Notes under the pieces: generated by a model
Seen by the model: only the letters and a program-made list of their open reading frames with translations
Told to the model about the DNA's origin: nothing
Databases searched by the model: none
In this document: in pieces, positions 25,832 through 34,158 of the stretch
Layout of the letters: every line of letters begins with the position of its first letter
How positions within the stretch are numbered: the first letter of the stretch is position 1
Position numbers and translations under genes: made by a program
Origin: Candidatus Bathyarchaeota archaeon
GTDB lineage: Archaea > Thermoproteota > Bathyarchaeia > 40CM-2-53-6 > RBG-13-38-9
Reading direction: 5' to 3'
Assembly (NCBI GenBank): GCA_018396915.1
Contig: JAGTRD010000012.1
Coordinates: forward strand, 1-42,902
Length of the DNA stretch: 42,902 bases

Positions 25832-26064
25832 CAAATTTGCTTGAATGGATTGCCCTAATACTCCTGATCGTATCGATGAGTATAGTCTACTGGCTCATGT
25901 ATAGGGTCATCGAGAGGCAGTTGAAAAAGATCGAGGAGGATGAGAAGGCTGGGAGACGCTACTTCATAGGGGTTCCACCCAACACACCATGGTATAACCA
26001 GCCTAACGTGTGGCTAGTTACTTGGCTCATCATTATCATAGTCATGCTCATAGTAGCTTGGTAA
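25828..26064 (+). CDS. Small two-helix membrane protein coupled to the symporter
   Basis: A 78-residue protein that starts with GTG inside the symporter stop (GTGA overlap), so it is translationally coupled. Two hydrophobic helices (LLEWIALILLIVSMSIVYWLM and WLVTWLIIIIVMLIVAW) flank a charged loop (ERQLKKIEEDEKAGRRYF) and a Pro/Asn stretch. It is probably a small subunit of the SSS transporter, as small partner proteins occur for some SSS members. Beyond that the function is inferred from position only. Confidence 0.7.
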   Translation: MTNLLEWIALILLIVSMSIVYWLMYRVIERQLKKIEEDEKAGRRYFIGVPPNTPWYNQPNVWLVTWLIIIIVMLIVAW

Positions 26065-26140
26065 GATCTATAGGCCGCATAAATCTCCCTTTCTTTTTAA
26101 ACTTCCATTCCTTATCAGTTGCGTCTGTGGAGACACAAAA

Positions 26141-26788
26141 ATGAAGATTAGAACATCCACATTGAATATCACTCAAAATCAGGCTTTTCAAGCCTTCAAA
26201 CGAATGGAGAAGAGGTCGAAGCCACTCCTCAACATGGAGTTACTCTATGCACCTTTCTGGCTTATGACATATAAATACCATACAGTAGGGGAGTCTCAGC
26301 AGGGGCAGGCGAAAAAGTCCCAGCGAATTTTAAAATATTTAACCCAAAAGAAGAGACCAGCCCAGACGATAGAGAGTAGGGTCGTATTGGTTGCTGACGC
26401 CGTCCTTGGGCAGATAGCCTTCCTCAAGGGAGAGGATGCTAGTGGAATGGTTGATGTGGAGGTTGACGTCAAAGAGGAGGACATCATCGGCGTAGCCATC
26501 CCCATAAATAGGGTGGTTGGAAAGGCTGAGAGTGAGTTGAAGAAGAGGCTCCTATCCATCTACATGTGGAGGACGAAGAACTTCAGCCTGCAACTTGAAA
26601 GTTCACAAATATTCTATGTCCCATTCTGGGTTGGATACTACAAGGTTGGACAGGAGGAGAGAATTCAGATAGAGGTTATGAACGCATTGAGTGGTGAGGT
26701 TGGAGACAGTTGGCATAGAGGAATCATAGAGACTGGGATCCTGAGAATGTATCAGAAACCAGGTGGAACATGCCAGAGTAATCTTTAA
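26141..26788 (+). CDS. Conserved hypothetical protein
   Basis: A 215-residue soluble protein I do not recognise. Two similar phrases, LLYAPFWLMTYKY near the start and IFYVPFWVGYYKV near residue 160, suggest two related halves, each with an aromatic P-F-W strand. The middle part (VVLVADAVLGQIAFLKGEDA, VDVEVDVKEEDIIGVAIPIN) looks like a beta-rich domain, followed by a helix (ESELKKRLLSIYMWRTKNF). It lies 76 bases after the small membrane protein and 11 bases before a glycoside-hydrolase-like gene, so it is probably in the same transcript. No signal peptide. Confidence 0.65.
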   Translation: MKIRTSTLNITQNQAFQAFKRMEKRSKPLLNMELLYAPFWLMTYKYHTVGESQQGQAKKSQRILKYLTQKKRPAQTIESRVVLVADAVLGQIAFLKGEDASGMVDVEVDVKEEDIIGVAIPINRVVGKAESELKKRLLSIYMWRTKNFSLQLESSQIFYVPFWVGYYKVGQEERIQIEVMNALSGEVGDSWHRGIIETGILRMYQKPGGTCQSNL

Positions 26789-26799
26789 AATGAGAATCG

Positions 26800-27921
26800 G
26801 TGCAGAGCCACCGGTGGCCCTCAACCTTGACTGTAGGCATTTATGGACCCATCAACAGTGTCGAGACCCTCAACCTCTACAGGGATCTTGGAGTTGAAGC
26901 AGTATATCCGGATATCGAAGGCGTCACGAGCTCCGATGTTGCCGAAGCGAAAGCCAAGGGACTCAAAGTATATGCTGCAGTCTGGACGTTCAAGACTCCA
27001 AACCAGGAATTCGGTGTCTCAAGCCTCGATGGTGGGAGGAGACTCTGGGCTGGCGCCGGATGCCCAAACAATCCAAACATCATAAGAGAATTCTCCAAAT
27101 ATGTAAATGTGGCTGCAAGGCTTGGTGTCGACGGCATAGTTTTGGACGGCGTCAGATTCCCATCTCCAGCCAGTGGAAGAAACCTCTTCCTCACCTGCTT
27201 CTGTGAATACTGTCTTAATAAAGCAAAGACCTTAGGCTACGAACCATCCAAGATCAAAGAGGCTGTAAGGGGAGAACTCGATCCAACAATACTCCTCAAC
27301 CAAAATTTAGAGAGATCGATCCTTAAGGATTGGATCGCATTCAGAACCGAATCGATAACAGACCAAGTATCACATATCGTTGAGATAATCAAGTCCTCAA
27401 ATCCAAGATTGGATATTGGAGCCGCCCTCTTCACCCCAAGCCTAGCCCACCTCGTAGGTCAGAGCTACCGCGAATTATCTGCGATCCTAGATTTCATCCA
27501 ACCGATGATCTACCATAAAGGTTCAGGTTTGGCGTGTATAAACTTCGAGTTGGCCAACCTCATCCGCAACTTCACTCAGACAGATCCTGAGGCTGAGACC
27601 CTTAAGAAAATTTATAAATCACTAGTCTACACGAGACTCGAGCCACCTATAGATCTCGATGAACTCTTAAGGGCAGGTCTACCAGTACAGGTGATCAATG
27701 TCGAGGCTGCGAAAGGACTAAACATGACCCGTGGTGGAAAAGCAAAGTACGCCCCCATAATATTTATCTTGGAAAGCGGTGCGGATGAGTTGAAAGAGGC
27801 TGTGGAGGAGGTACTGAAGGCGAGACCAGACGGAGTAGTATACTTCTCATACTATGAAGGCTTAGACAACGTAGTTCCCATTCTATGTTCCTCTCACATA
27901 AAACAAATCAGCAGAGAATGA
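26800..27921 (+). CDS. Glycoside-hydrolase-like TIM barrel protein
   Basis: A 373-residue (beta/alpha)8 protein from a GTG start. TVGIYGPINSVETLNLYRDLGVEAVYP and GLKVYAAVWTFK are early barrel strands, GVDGIVLDGVRFPSP supplies candidate catalytic acids (Asp in LDGVRF), and LTCFCEYCLNKAKTLGY is a Cys-rich insertion seen in uncharacterised archaeal and bacterial putative glycosidases. IDIGAALFTPSLA and FIQPMIYHKGSG are later strands. It has no signal peptide, so it acts in the cytosol. It may process a sugar-linked substrate delivered by the module A transporter; that link is inference. The ATG at 26790 is out of frame. Confidence 0.65.
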   Translation: MQSHRWPSTLTVGIYGPINSVETLNLYRDLGVEAVYPDIEGVTSSDVAEAKAKGLKVYAAVWTFKTPNQEFGVSSLDGGRRLWAGAGCPNNPNIIREFSKYVNVAARLGVDGIVLDGVRFPSPASGRNLFLTCFCEYCLNKAKTLGYEPSKIKEAVRGELDPTILLNQNLERSILKDWIAFRTESITDQVSHIVEIIKSSNPRLDIGAALFTPSLAHLVGQSYRELSAILDFIQPMIYHKGSGLACINFELANLIRNFTQTDPEAETLKKIYKSLVYTRLEPPIDLDELLRAGLPVQVINVEAAKGLNMTRGGKAKYAPIIFILESGADELKEAVEEVLKARPDGVVYFSYYEGLDNVVPILCSSHIKQISRE

Positions 27922-28017
27922 TGTCTGCCAGAAAATCATGAATATTTAGTATGCATGTCTCGAAGGTCCATCGGTTCCAGCCGGATCTTTTACCTTACGT
28001 CAAAAACTTGTCGAGCC

Positions 28018-28272
28018 TCAAGTGATGAAGAGTTTTATAAGGACGATTACGACGGCGATGAATATATGTATATTGAAGCCTAGTAGAAGCTTCTCAACCA
28101 GCCCTACCCGCTTGTCTACATAATATCTTAGGTCATCAAATCGTCTATTAACATCTTCAAACCGCTTATTAATATCTCCAAAGTATTTGTTAATATCTTC
28201 GAAACGTTTCTCCATAAAATCCAGAATCAATCGTATATCTTCCTTGGTTGCGGATCTATCCCAAGGCCTCAC
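28018..28272 (-). CDS. Coiled-coil protein with C-terminal membrane anchor
   Basis: A small protein of about 84 residues. A heptad stretch repeats FEDINKY, FGDINKR, FEDVNRR, FDDLRYY, and a final hydrophobic helix (FNIHIFIAVVIVLIKLFIT) anchors it in the membrane. It resembles small tail-anchored coiled-coil proteins common in thermophilic archaea. The start is uncertain: GTG at 28272 and ATG at 28215 are possible, and the longer frame to 28371 has a less protein-like N-terminus. The function is unknown. Confidence 0.6.
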   Translation of the reverse strand: MRPWDRSATKEDIRLILDFMEKRFEDINKYFGDINKRFEDVNRRFDDLRYYVDKRVGLVEKLLLGFNIHIFIAVVIVLIKLFIT

Positions 28273-28806
28273 CTCTATCCATATAAGCTTCAGCGACAGA
28301 CTGGAGGAGGGGTATGGAAGCCAAGTCGAGAATGAACGAGACCGCGAATGCAGCATGCCACTATTTTCCAATAGATCCTCCTAACATTCTGATCAGGAAC
28401 GGATCCTGAAAAGAAGGTTCTCTTGAATGAAAGACTCTCAGCCAAACTCACATACCCATCCAAGACTTTTTGAAGACACTATCTTGAGTAGACATTCTAT
28501 ATATTTGGAGGGCGACACAAAGTTTGGCTGAGACTGCGAGAAGGATGTATGGCGAAGCGAAACCTACTATTGCAGAGAGGTCTCTTTGTTTTAAGGAATA
28601 TGCGACGCCACCAACACCTTAACATGTCAGGTCAACATCTCATAATCGATTTAGATGCGGATAATCTTTACTAAGGCCAGTCAAATTCTCAGGTGAAATG
28701 TTTAGTTTGAGGTCTAATCGTAAAAGACCGTAACCTTGCCGTATGGGACACTGTTTTAATAGTTTTCCAAAGATTCATGTGTTGATGATTTGTCTTTGAT
28801 GTAGTA
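28273..28806. other. Intergenic region, possible relic
   Basis: About 530 bases. Around 28495-28620 (+) one frame reads ATQSLAETARRMYGEAKPTI and then AERSLCFKEYA before a stop. It is protein-like but has no start codon and no recognised family, so it may be a fragment. Confidence 0.25.
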
Positions 28807-28807
28807 A

Positions 28808-28856
28808 TGGGAATTTTTATATCCCACATAGAACAATATTCTGTAACAGGTGGGAT
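28808..28856 (+). promoter_or_regulatory. vapB promoter with GTGGGA sites
   Basis: TGGGA (28808-28812) and TCCCA (28822-28826) form an inverted pair around the TATA-like tttttata. A further GTGGGAT lies at 28850-28856, next to the ATG. The hexamer is shared with two other vapB promoters in this window. Confidence 0.55.
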
Positions 28857-28857
28857 A

Positions 28858-29082
28858 ATGTATGTGACACTCAGAGAGAAGGGGAGGATAACGATTCCAG
28901 CGTCTATTCGAAAGACTTTAGGCTTATTTGAAGGTGACAGATTGCAGATAATAGCTGAGAGGGGTGCAATCGTCTTGAGGCCTAAAAGGATTGTCACCGC
29001 TGATGAGATTAAAGGGATCATAGGACCTATCGAGGTTGAAGTCGAAGATGTTGAGAGAGCGTTGGGTGCAGAGTTATCTTGA
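28858..29082 (+). CDS. vapB: VapB antitoxin, AbrB family
   Basis: A 74-residue antitoxin. MYVTLREKGRITIPASIRKTLG, then EGDRLQIIAERGAIVLRPK is a textbook AbrB domain, and IKGIIGPIEVEVEDVERALG is the toxin-binding tail. The ATG at 28858 starts the domain directly; the ATG at 28807 would add 17 residues across the proposed operator. The stop overlaps the vapC TTG start. Confidence 0.87.
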   Translation: MYVTLREKGRITIPASIRKTLGLFEGDRLQIIAERGAIVLRPKRIVTADEIKGIIGPIEVEVEDVERALGAELS

Positions 29083-29483
29083 GGTTCATAGACTCTAACA
29101 TATTCGTATACCATATGGCTGAGGATCCTAGGTATGGTGAGGTTGCAGCTACCATAATCAAAAGGATTGAAGATGGGGAACAGGTTGCTACATCGACCCT
29201 AGTGATATCGCAAGTATGTGGTTACCTCAAGTGGAAGGGAAGATTCAGTGTCATACCTACATTCTTGACGTTTCTACGTTCAATCCCCAACCTCATAAAG
29301 GTCGACACGACATTCCTTGACTTTATTCAAGCTCAAACATTTTGTGTAGAACATGGGATAGATTGGAGTATGTGGGATGACCTCATAATCTCTATGCAGA
29401 TGAAGAATCTGAGAATTGACGAAATATACTCTAATGACATAGACTTCGACAAGATTCCAGAAGTCAAGAGAATATTTGAATAA
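29079..29483 (+). CDS. vapC: VapC-type PIN-domain protein with Glu-to-Gln change
   Basis: A 134-residue PIN protein from a TTG start overlapping the vapB stop by 4 bases. Acidic residues are present in MRFIDSNIFVYHMAEDP, DWSMWDDLIISMQM and IYSNDIDFDKI. The second conserved position, normally Glu in STLVISEVCGYL-type sequences, is Gln here (TLVISQVCGYLKW, codon CAA). Loss of this metal-binding Glu may weaken or abolish RNase activity while leaving antitoxin binding. The gene ends 2 bases before the convergent methyltransferase. Confidence 0.83.
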   Translation: MRFIDSNIFVYHMAEDPRYGEVAATIIKRIEDGEQVATSTLVISQVCGYLKWKGRFSVIPTFLTFLRSIPNLIKVDTTFLDFIQAQTFCVEHGIDWSMWDDLIISMQMKNLRIDEIYSNDIDFDKIPEVKRIFE

Positions 29484-29485
29484 GT

Positions 29486-30619
29486 TCAAGACTTCTTTAT
29501 CGGATACTTTCCGTATCTTCGAGCCTCATCGACCATCACATATATGTTCTCAACCTTGACGTTTGAGTGCAGTGAGTTGCTTGAGGCTAGGATGAATCCC
29601 CCACCATTCCCCGCCGCGTCTATGCACCTTCTGACATCTCTTCTAACATCATCCTCGCTGCCATATGGTAGGATATAGCGGCAGTCAACGTTTCCAAGAA
29701 GACATATTCTGTCTCCATATCTTTCTTTAACGTCTTTTAGATCCATGGCTCCAGGCTCTATCGGATGTAAGCCTGAGATGCCCGTCCCTACTATGTCGTC
29801 GAGGATTGGGTATAGGTTTCCATCAGAATGTTTCAGTACAGGCACACTGTGCTTTCTACCCACATCAACTATTCTCTTAAGACATGGGAGCTCATACTCT
29901 CTGAATATTTTTGGGCTGATTAATGGTCCATGATTGTCTGCATAATCGTCTGTAACGAATAGTATATCTACACCGGCCTCAATCATTGCCTCAGCGATTC
30001 TTGTGCATGCTCTTGACATCTTGTCAAAGAATCTTCTTGCAAAGTTCGGGTTCTTATAGAAGTCTACTGATAACTTGTCTATTCCACCTCTGGCCTGGAA
30101 GACCATGTGCCACCCGCTGTGGCATTGACCCATCGTAACAATATCCTGACCTTTCAGGGGCTTCATAATCTTCTCCATCATATCCATTATCTCGGGGTCA
30201 TATCCGTCTGGCGGCTCATAATTCTCCAGGTCTTCAGGCGTGTTCACCGTTCCTCCAACAAAGTATGTTGTCTTACCTTCGATGCTCGTCTGCATGATCC
30301 TCCCCCACTGGTCTATGAACCTTTTCTCGTCGATGAATCTTGGTTTGAAACTCTTCTTTGCCAGGGAATAATCTGAGAATACTGGTGCAGCGTCAAAGTC
30401 CAGCCTCATACATGCCTCGACCATTGCGAGTCTGAAGTTTATCGAGGCCTCCCACTCACCGCCACCCATCAAGCCAAGCATCGGCTCTCCAATCTTTTGG
30501 CCAGGCGTCTTCTTCAAGATAGATTCGACGATTGGTTGGTCCAGACCCAGGTCTGTGACCGGCACTAGGTCAGGCTCCTTCAACTCTAGGGCTTTATAGA
30601 ACCTCTCCCTATGATTCAC
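29486..30619 (-). CDS. UroD-fold methyltransferase of module B
   Basis: A 377-residue methyltransferase homologous to the module A enzyme. It starts MNHRERFYKALELKEPDLVP from a GTG just after GAGGAGG. H264 is in VLKHSDGNLYPIL, with DRICLLGNVDCRYIL and FILASSNSLH near the C-terminus. VTDDYADNHGPLISPKIFRE is a conserved substrate-side loop, also present in module A as SAGDYCESKGPMV. The A and B enzymes diverge in their middle regions, so the substrates probably differ. It begins 1 base after the corrinoid gene stop and is clearly co-transcribed. Confidence 0.86.
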   Translation of the reverse strand: MNHRERFYKALELKEPDLVPVTDLGLDQPIVESILKKTPGQKIGEPMLGLMGGGEWEASINFRLAMVEACMRLDFDAAPVFSDYSLAKKSFKPRFIDEKRFIDQWGRIMQTSIEGKTTYFVGGTVNTPEDLENYEPPDGYDPEIMDMMEKIMKPLKGQDIVTMGQCHSGWHMVFQARGGIDKLSVDFYKNPNFARRFFDKMSRACTRIAEAMIEAGVDILFVTDDYADNHGPLISPKIFREYELPCLKRIVDVGRKHSVPVLKHSDGNLYPILDDIVGTGISGLHPIEPGAMDLKDVKERYGDRICLLGNVDCRYILPYGSEDDVRRDVRRCIDAAGNGGGFILASSNSLHSNVKVENIYVMVDEARRYGKYPIKKS

Positions 30620-30620
30620 C

Positions 30621-31256
30621 CTAATCTCCTCCTCGACCAGCCCACTGCCTACATATCTTCAATCCTTCAACAGCGGTCTTCCCCCATGCGTCGACATTTG
30701 ACTTTCTGGCAACCTCCTCGTTTACAGCCGCTCCGCCGACTATGACCTTTACCTTACCCCTCAAACCTGCCTTGACCAACTCCTCAACGACTGTGCTGAA
30801 CTCATTCACAGTAGTCGAAAGAAGAGCTGATAACCCCAGTATGTCAGCTTTATTCTCCTTGATAGCCTCTAAGATCCTAGTAGCCTCCACATCTACTCCT
30901 AGATCTACTACTCTGAATCCTGAAGACCGCAGCAGCATGCCTACAATATTCTTGCCAATATCATGGAGGTCACCCCTCACCGTTGCCAGAACAACAGTCG
31001 CAACCCCTCCCTCTCCTGCAGCTGTCGCAGTCTGCTCCAGCTTACTCAAAACCTCCTTAACAACCTCTCCTGCCATGATGAGTTCAGAGAGGAAGTACTC
31101 GTTGCTCTCATATTTATCTCCAACAATATCCATAGCCTTGCCTATGGCGCCGAATATGTCGTCTACAGACACTCCAGACTTTAACAGTTCTTCACATAGG
31201 TTTAGGGCCCTGTCGGAGTCGAGGTTGACTATTGAATCTTCAAACTGTTCGATCAT
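30621..31256 (-). CDS. Corrinoid protein of methyltransferase module B
   Basis: A 211-residue cobalamin-binding methyl carrier. The N-terminal helical cap (residues 1-75) ends in NEYFLSELIMAGEVVKEVL. The B12 domain has D96-x-H98-x-x-G101 (GDLHDIGKN), GLSALLSTT and IVGGAAV. It carries methyl groups between the UroD-fold enzyme encoded 1 base downstream and an acceptor system elsewhere. A short Ala/Gly-rich linker (TATAAGEGG) joins cap and B12 domain, longer than in module A. Confidence 0.92.
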   Translation of the reverse strand: MIEQFEDSIVNLDSDRALNLCEELLKSGVSVDDIFGAIGKAMDIVGDKYESNEYFLSELIMAGEVVKEVLSKLEQTATAAGEGGVATVVLATVRGDLHDIGKNIVGMLLRSSGFRVVDLGVDVEATRILEAIKENKADILGLSALLSTTVNEFSTVVEELVKAGLRGKVKVIVGGAAVNEEVARKSNVDAWGKTAVEGLKICRQWAGRGGD

Positions 31257-31371
31257 ATCAGGTCAAATATAAGGGGTCGGTCTCAGGCTAAAAATCTTTT
31301 CACAGATTACTATTCAGATGGAGGTTTTTACTGTTGAAAGCTGATATAGAAAAAAGGGGTTTGATGTTTGG

Positions 31372-32769
31372 CTACAGTTTTATGACGGCTGTGTAGCCTA
31401 GAACCCACGCCACAACCCCTATGACGCTGCCTATTATGCTCAGCACCAATATAGCGTTGACTAGACGTGAGGGTCTGAACTCCTTCGGTATGAGCCTATT
31501 ATTCGCGTATAGTATCAGGGCTGAGCTTATTCCCCTCATGTAGATCCATCCTAGGGCGTTTAACATCCATAGGAAGAATGGGGCTGCTATAGTCACCAAG
31601 TAGAAGCTTATTAGGATTGCAACTGTGACAATTATGAAGTAGTAGAATCTGTAGGGTCTTTTTCCTCTGAGTCTTTGAGTTGTAGCGATGGCGTCTGTGC
31701 ATACTCTGGCTATGTAAGTGTCGTATACTGGTATAGCGTTGTCGCACAGTGTGAATATGATGAATATCAGAAACATGGTATACATGAATGGGCCCCACAC
31801 TTTTCCTACGATGATGGCTAGCTGTAGTGGAACTTGGAATCCTGTGGCTACTATTCCTTCCTTGAAGAGTACTGCTCGTCCAAGGAGGAAGTATAAGTAT
31901 CCTGAGATCATGCACATGGCGAACCACCATATCCAGACACTGTATTTCCCTAGCCTGATCCAGCCCCACATCTTCCTTACTTCTTCAGGATTTTTCAGGT
32001 CCATCTCTAGAGGTTCGACGTTAACCTCTTCAGGTGGCCTGAGAGGGCTTGAGACTTTACCGCTGTATTTTGCTAGACCCCAACCAGCCTCTAAAACCCA
32101 GAAGCTGATGAACATCATGGCTCCGCCGGGCTGGCTGTACAGTGAGGCCATTGTCGTCAAGGGGACTCCTTTAGGCCACCCGTCTAAGCCGAAGTTTAGG
32201 AACCCTCTAAGTATGGCCAAATGGTCTTCTGGCCTTGCAACAAGCGCAGCCACTATGACGAGTATGGAAAAGTTGACTATCATGACGACTATAAAGATCT
32301 TCTCCAGCGCGTTATAGACATACCTGGCGAGGTAGTATACGACCAATATGAAGACGAGGATTGCACATGACCATAAGAAGTAGTTTCCAACCTTTGTTAT
32401 CTCATAGAATGCGGATGCTGCTCCAGTTACTCCGAAAGGCCACCAGCTTCCAAAAGCTGCCAGCGGGATCCATAGCCAAGGCCACCAACCTTTCGGAGGT
32501 ATGTCTCTAGTCATGGTGAAGAAGGATCTGCCTGTGAGGACCGTGTATTTTATGACCTCAACGACTAGGACAGCTTCGAAGATGCCTCCGAGCCACATCA
32601 ACCAAGCTATGCTATGGCCTCCAACCGCAGATAGCCAAGGCATCAACTGAGCTTCTCCGCCGCCTACCGATATGCCAAACGATATTGCCATAGGACCTAG
32701 GGCCGCAAGCATACCTGCAACGGTTATCGGATAGGGATCGGGCACTTTGAAAATTTTCTTTTCACTCAT
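31372..32769 (-). CDS. Nramp/APC-like multi-spanning transporter of module B
   Basis: A 465-residue membrane protein with about eleven helices. ALGPMAISFGISVGGGEAQLMPWLS in helix 1 and GGIFEAVLVVEVIKYTVLTG resemble the Nramp branch of the LeuT fold, but the metal-binding DPGN of true Nramp proteins is absent (GPMAISFG instead). It is therefore likely an organic-substrate transporter. It lies 115 bases downstream of the module B corrinoid gene on the same strand with its own palindrome-rich promoter. The ATG at 32769 is chosen; starts further upstream would put coding sequence into the inverted repeat. Confidence 0.75.
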   Translation of the reverse strand: MSEKKIFKVPDPYPITVAGMLAALGPMAISFGISVGGGEAQLMPWLSAVGGHSIAWLMWLGGIFEAVLVVEVIKYTVLTGRSFFTMTRDIPPKGWWPWLWIPLAAFGSWWPFGVTGAASAFYEITKVGNYFLWSCAILVFILVVYYLARYVYNALEKIFIVVMIVNFSILVIVAALVARPEDHLAILRGFLNFGLDGWPKGVPLTTMASLYSQPGGAMMFISFWVLEAGWGLAKYSGKVSSPLRPPEEVNVEPLEMDLKNPEEVRKMWGWIRLGKYSVWIWWFAMCMISGYLYFLLGRAVLFKEGIVATGFQVPLQLAIIVGKVWGPFMYTMFLIFIIFTLCDNAIPVYDTYIARVCTDAIATTQRLRGKRPYRFYYFIIVTVAILISFYLVTIAAPFFLWMLNALGWIYMRGISSALILYANNRLIPKEFRPSRLVNAILVLSIIGSVIGVVAWVLGYTAVIKL

Positions 32770-32787
32770 TTTTCGTTTCCCCATATT

Positions 32788-32810
32788 TTTTGAGGGTCTG
32801 TCCCTCAAAA
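32788..32810 (-). promoter_or_regulatory. Perfect 9-bp inverted repeat at the transporter promoter
   Basis: TTTTGAGGG and CCCTCAAAA (32788-32796 and 32802-32810) are exact complements around 5 bases. A TATA-like tttataaata (minus strand, about 32835-32826) predicts transcription start near 32805, inside the repeat. It could be a repressor operator or, once transcribed, a leader hairpin 20 bases before the ATG. Confidence 0.6.
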
Positions 32811-32835
32811 TTAACGTGGCAAAACTATTTATAAA

Positions 32836-32847
32836 ACTTTGCAAAGT
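32836..32847. promoter_or_regulatory. Perfect 12-bp palindrome upstream of the transporter
   Basis: ACTTTGCAAAGT lies directly upstream of the TATA box, at the BRE/activator position. With the 9-bp repeat on the other side, the TATA box is bracketed by two different palindromes. Confidence 0.5.
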
Positions 32848-32882
32848 ATATATAGGATCATTTGATTGGAAGGAATACGATT

Positions 32883-33542
32883 CTATAACCCAAGGGTCTG
32901 CTTAGCCTGTTCAACGCCTGATCTTGGGCTCGTCAGAATCTTTGTACGTATATTTTCATCTACCTTCGATTCTAGGTGGGCCATAGACGCTTGGGCGAGA
33001 ACGATCACATCAACTCTGCCTGAGAGACTGGTTAAACTGTCAAGAAGAATCTTGTCATGTAATTCTTTGTCTCCCACATTTAAGGCTTCGAGGGCATCTT
33101 CCTTAAGCTCCACTTCAATGATGATCTTCTTACCCATCTGTCCAGCCTTCTTCAATAAGAGTTCACTCGTAGGCTTGACAGTCGTTGGGGCTGTAGCTAA
33201 TACTCCTATTCTATCACCCATCTGGACAGCCATATCTGTCATGGGATCGTCTATCTTCAATACTGGGACGGAGGCCAAGGGTTTGACAAAATCTACACAT
33301 GGTGATATGGATGAGCAGGTAACCAGTATTGCGTCAGCACCCTCATCTTCAGCGGCCATAATGTGGCTTGCAACTATCCTAGATATCTCGGGGGTGATTT
33401 CGCCCCTGGCCTTAATGAGTTTAACAACATAATCGTCTACGATATTTATCCTATCAACCCCAGGCATGAGTTCAGAGGCAAGCTTGTTTATGGGTTCGAC
33501 AATAGAGAAGACGGTATGTATCAGACCTAGAATCTTAGACAT
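32883..33542 (-). CDS. Asp/Glu/hydantoin racemase-family protein
   Basis: A 219-residue protein starting MSKILGLIHTVFSIVEPINKL. The first active-site Cys is in ILVTCSSISPCVDFVKPL, but the second motif reads VIVLAQASMAHLE with Ala where two-Cys racemases have Cys. Members with this LAQASMA form are common and uncharacterised; they may be isomerases or lyases using a single Cys. It lies upstream of the module B transporter on the same strand, 113 bases away with a promoter between, so association with module B is possible but not firm. Confidence 0.75.
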   Translation of the reverse strand: MSKILGLIHTVFSIVEPINKLASELMPGVDRINIVDDYVVKLIKARGEITPEISRIVASHIMAAEDEGADAILVTCSSISPCVDFVKPLASVPVLKIDDPMTDMAVQMGDRIGVLATAPTTVKPTSELLLKKAGQMGKKIIIEVELKEDALEALNVGDKELHDKILLDSLTSLSGRVDVIVLAQASMAHLESKVDENIRTKILTSPRSGVEQAKQTLGL

Positions 33543-33772
33543 AAGATAATCGCCACGACACCAATTAAAATCCCCTCTCTATATTACGGTTTCGGCCGTC
33601 CGTATTATTTTCACATATATCTTTCAATAGTGAAATGAGAGTGACTCAATAATACTATTATTCCATCTGAATAGAATATCGATGTATAATCAAGCTATGA
33701 GCTTGGAGTAATGGGCGAACAATCTCTACTATGTTTATATAATTTACAGGCGTGAGTTATCTATTGATACAT

Positions 33773-34158
33773 ATGGTAGAGAGAAGTCGAGATTAGCTTG
33801 ATCAATCTGAAGGTGATCTGGAGCATGCCAGAAACGATTTGAGGTCAGGCTTCTATGAATGGGCTTGTTTTTCGGCGCAACATTCTGCGGAGAATGCTGT
33901 ATTCAAAAGATCGGCGCCGAAGCTTGGGGTCACTCCGTCTTCGACCTACTCTCAAATCTGGAGAGTAGAATAGACATTGATAGGGATCTTCTAGATTACG
34001 CCTTAGAGTTAGATAAAGCCTATATCTCCACAAAGAATCCGAACGCTCCCCCCTCATCCTCACCGAGAAGAAGATATACGAAGAAGGAGACTGAACTTCT
34101 AATTGAATATGCCGAAAAAATACTCAGGTTCTGTGAAAGTGTTCTTTCCAAAATTTAA
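33773..34158 (+). pseudogene. Decayed HEPN-domain protein (MNT/HEPN toxin)
   Basis: From the ATG at 33773 the frame reads MVERSRD, a TAG stop at 33794, then LDQSEGDLEHARNDLRSGFY and EWACFSAQHSAENAVF, the classic HEPN core. A frameshift near 33905 then leads to KIGAEAWGHSVFDLLSNLES and the helices down to EYAEKILRFCESVLSKI, ending at 34158. A stop (probably from the usual Trp in RDW) plus a frameshift make it non-functional. The neighbouring nucleotidyltransferase is decayed too. Confidence 0.75.
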
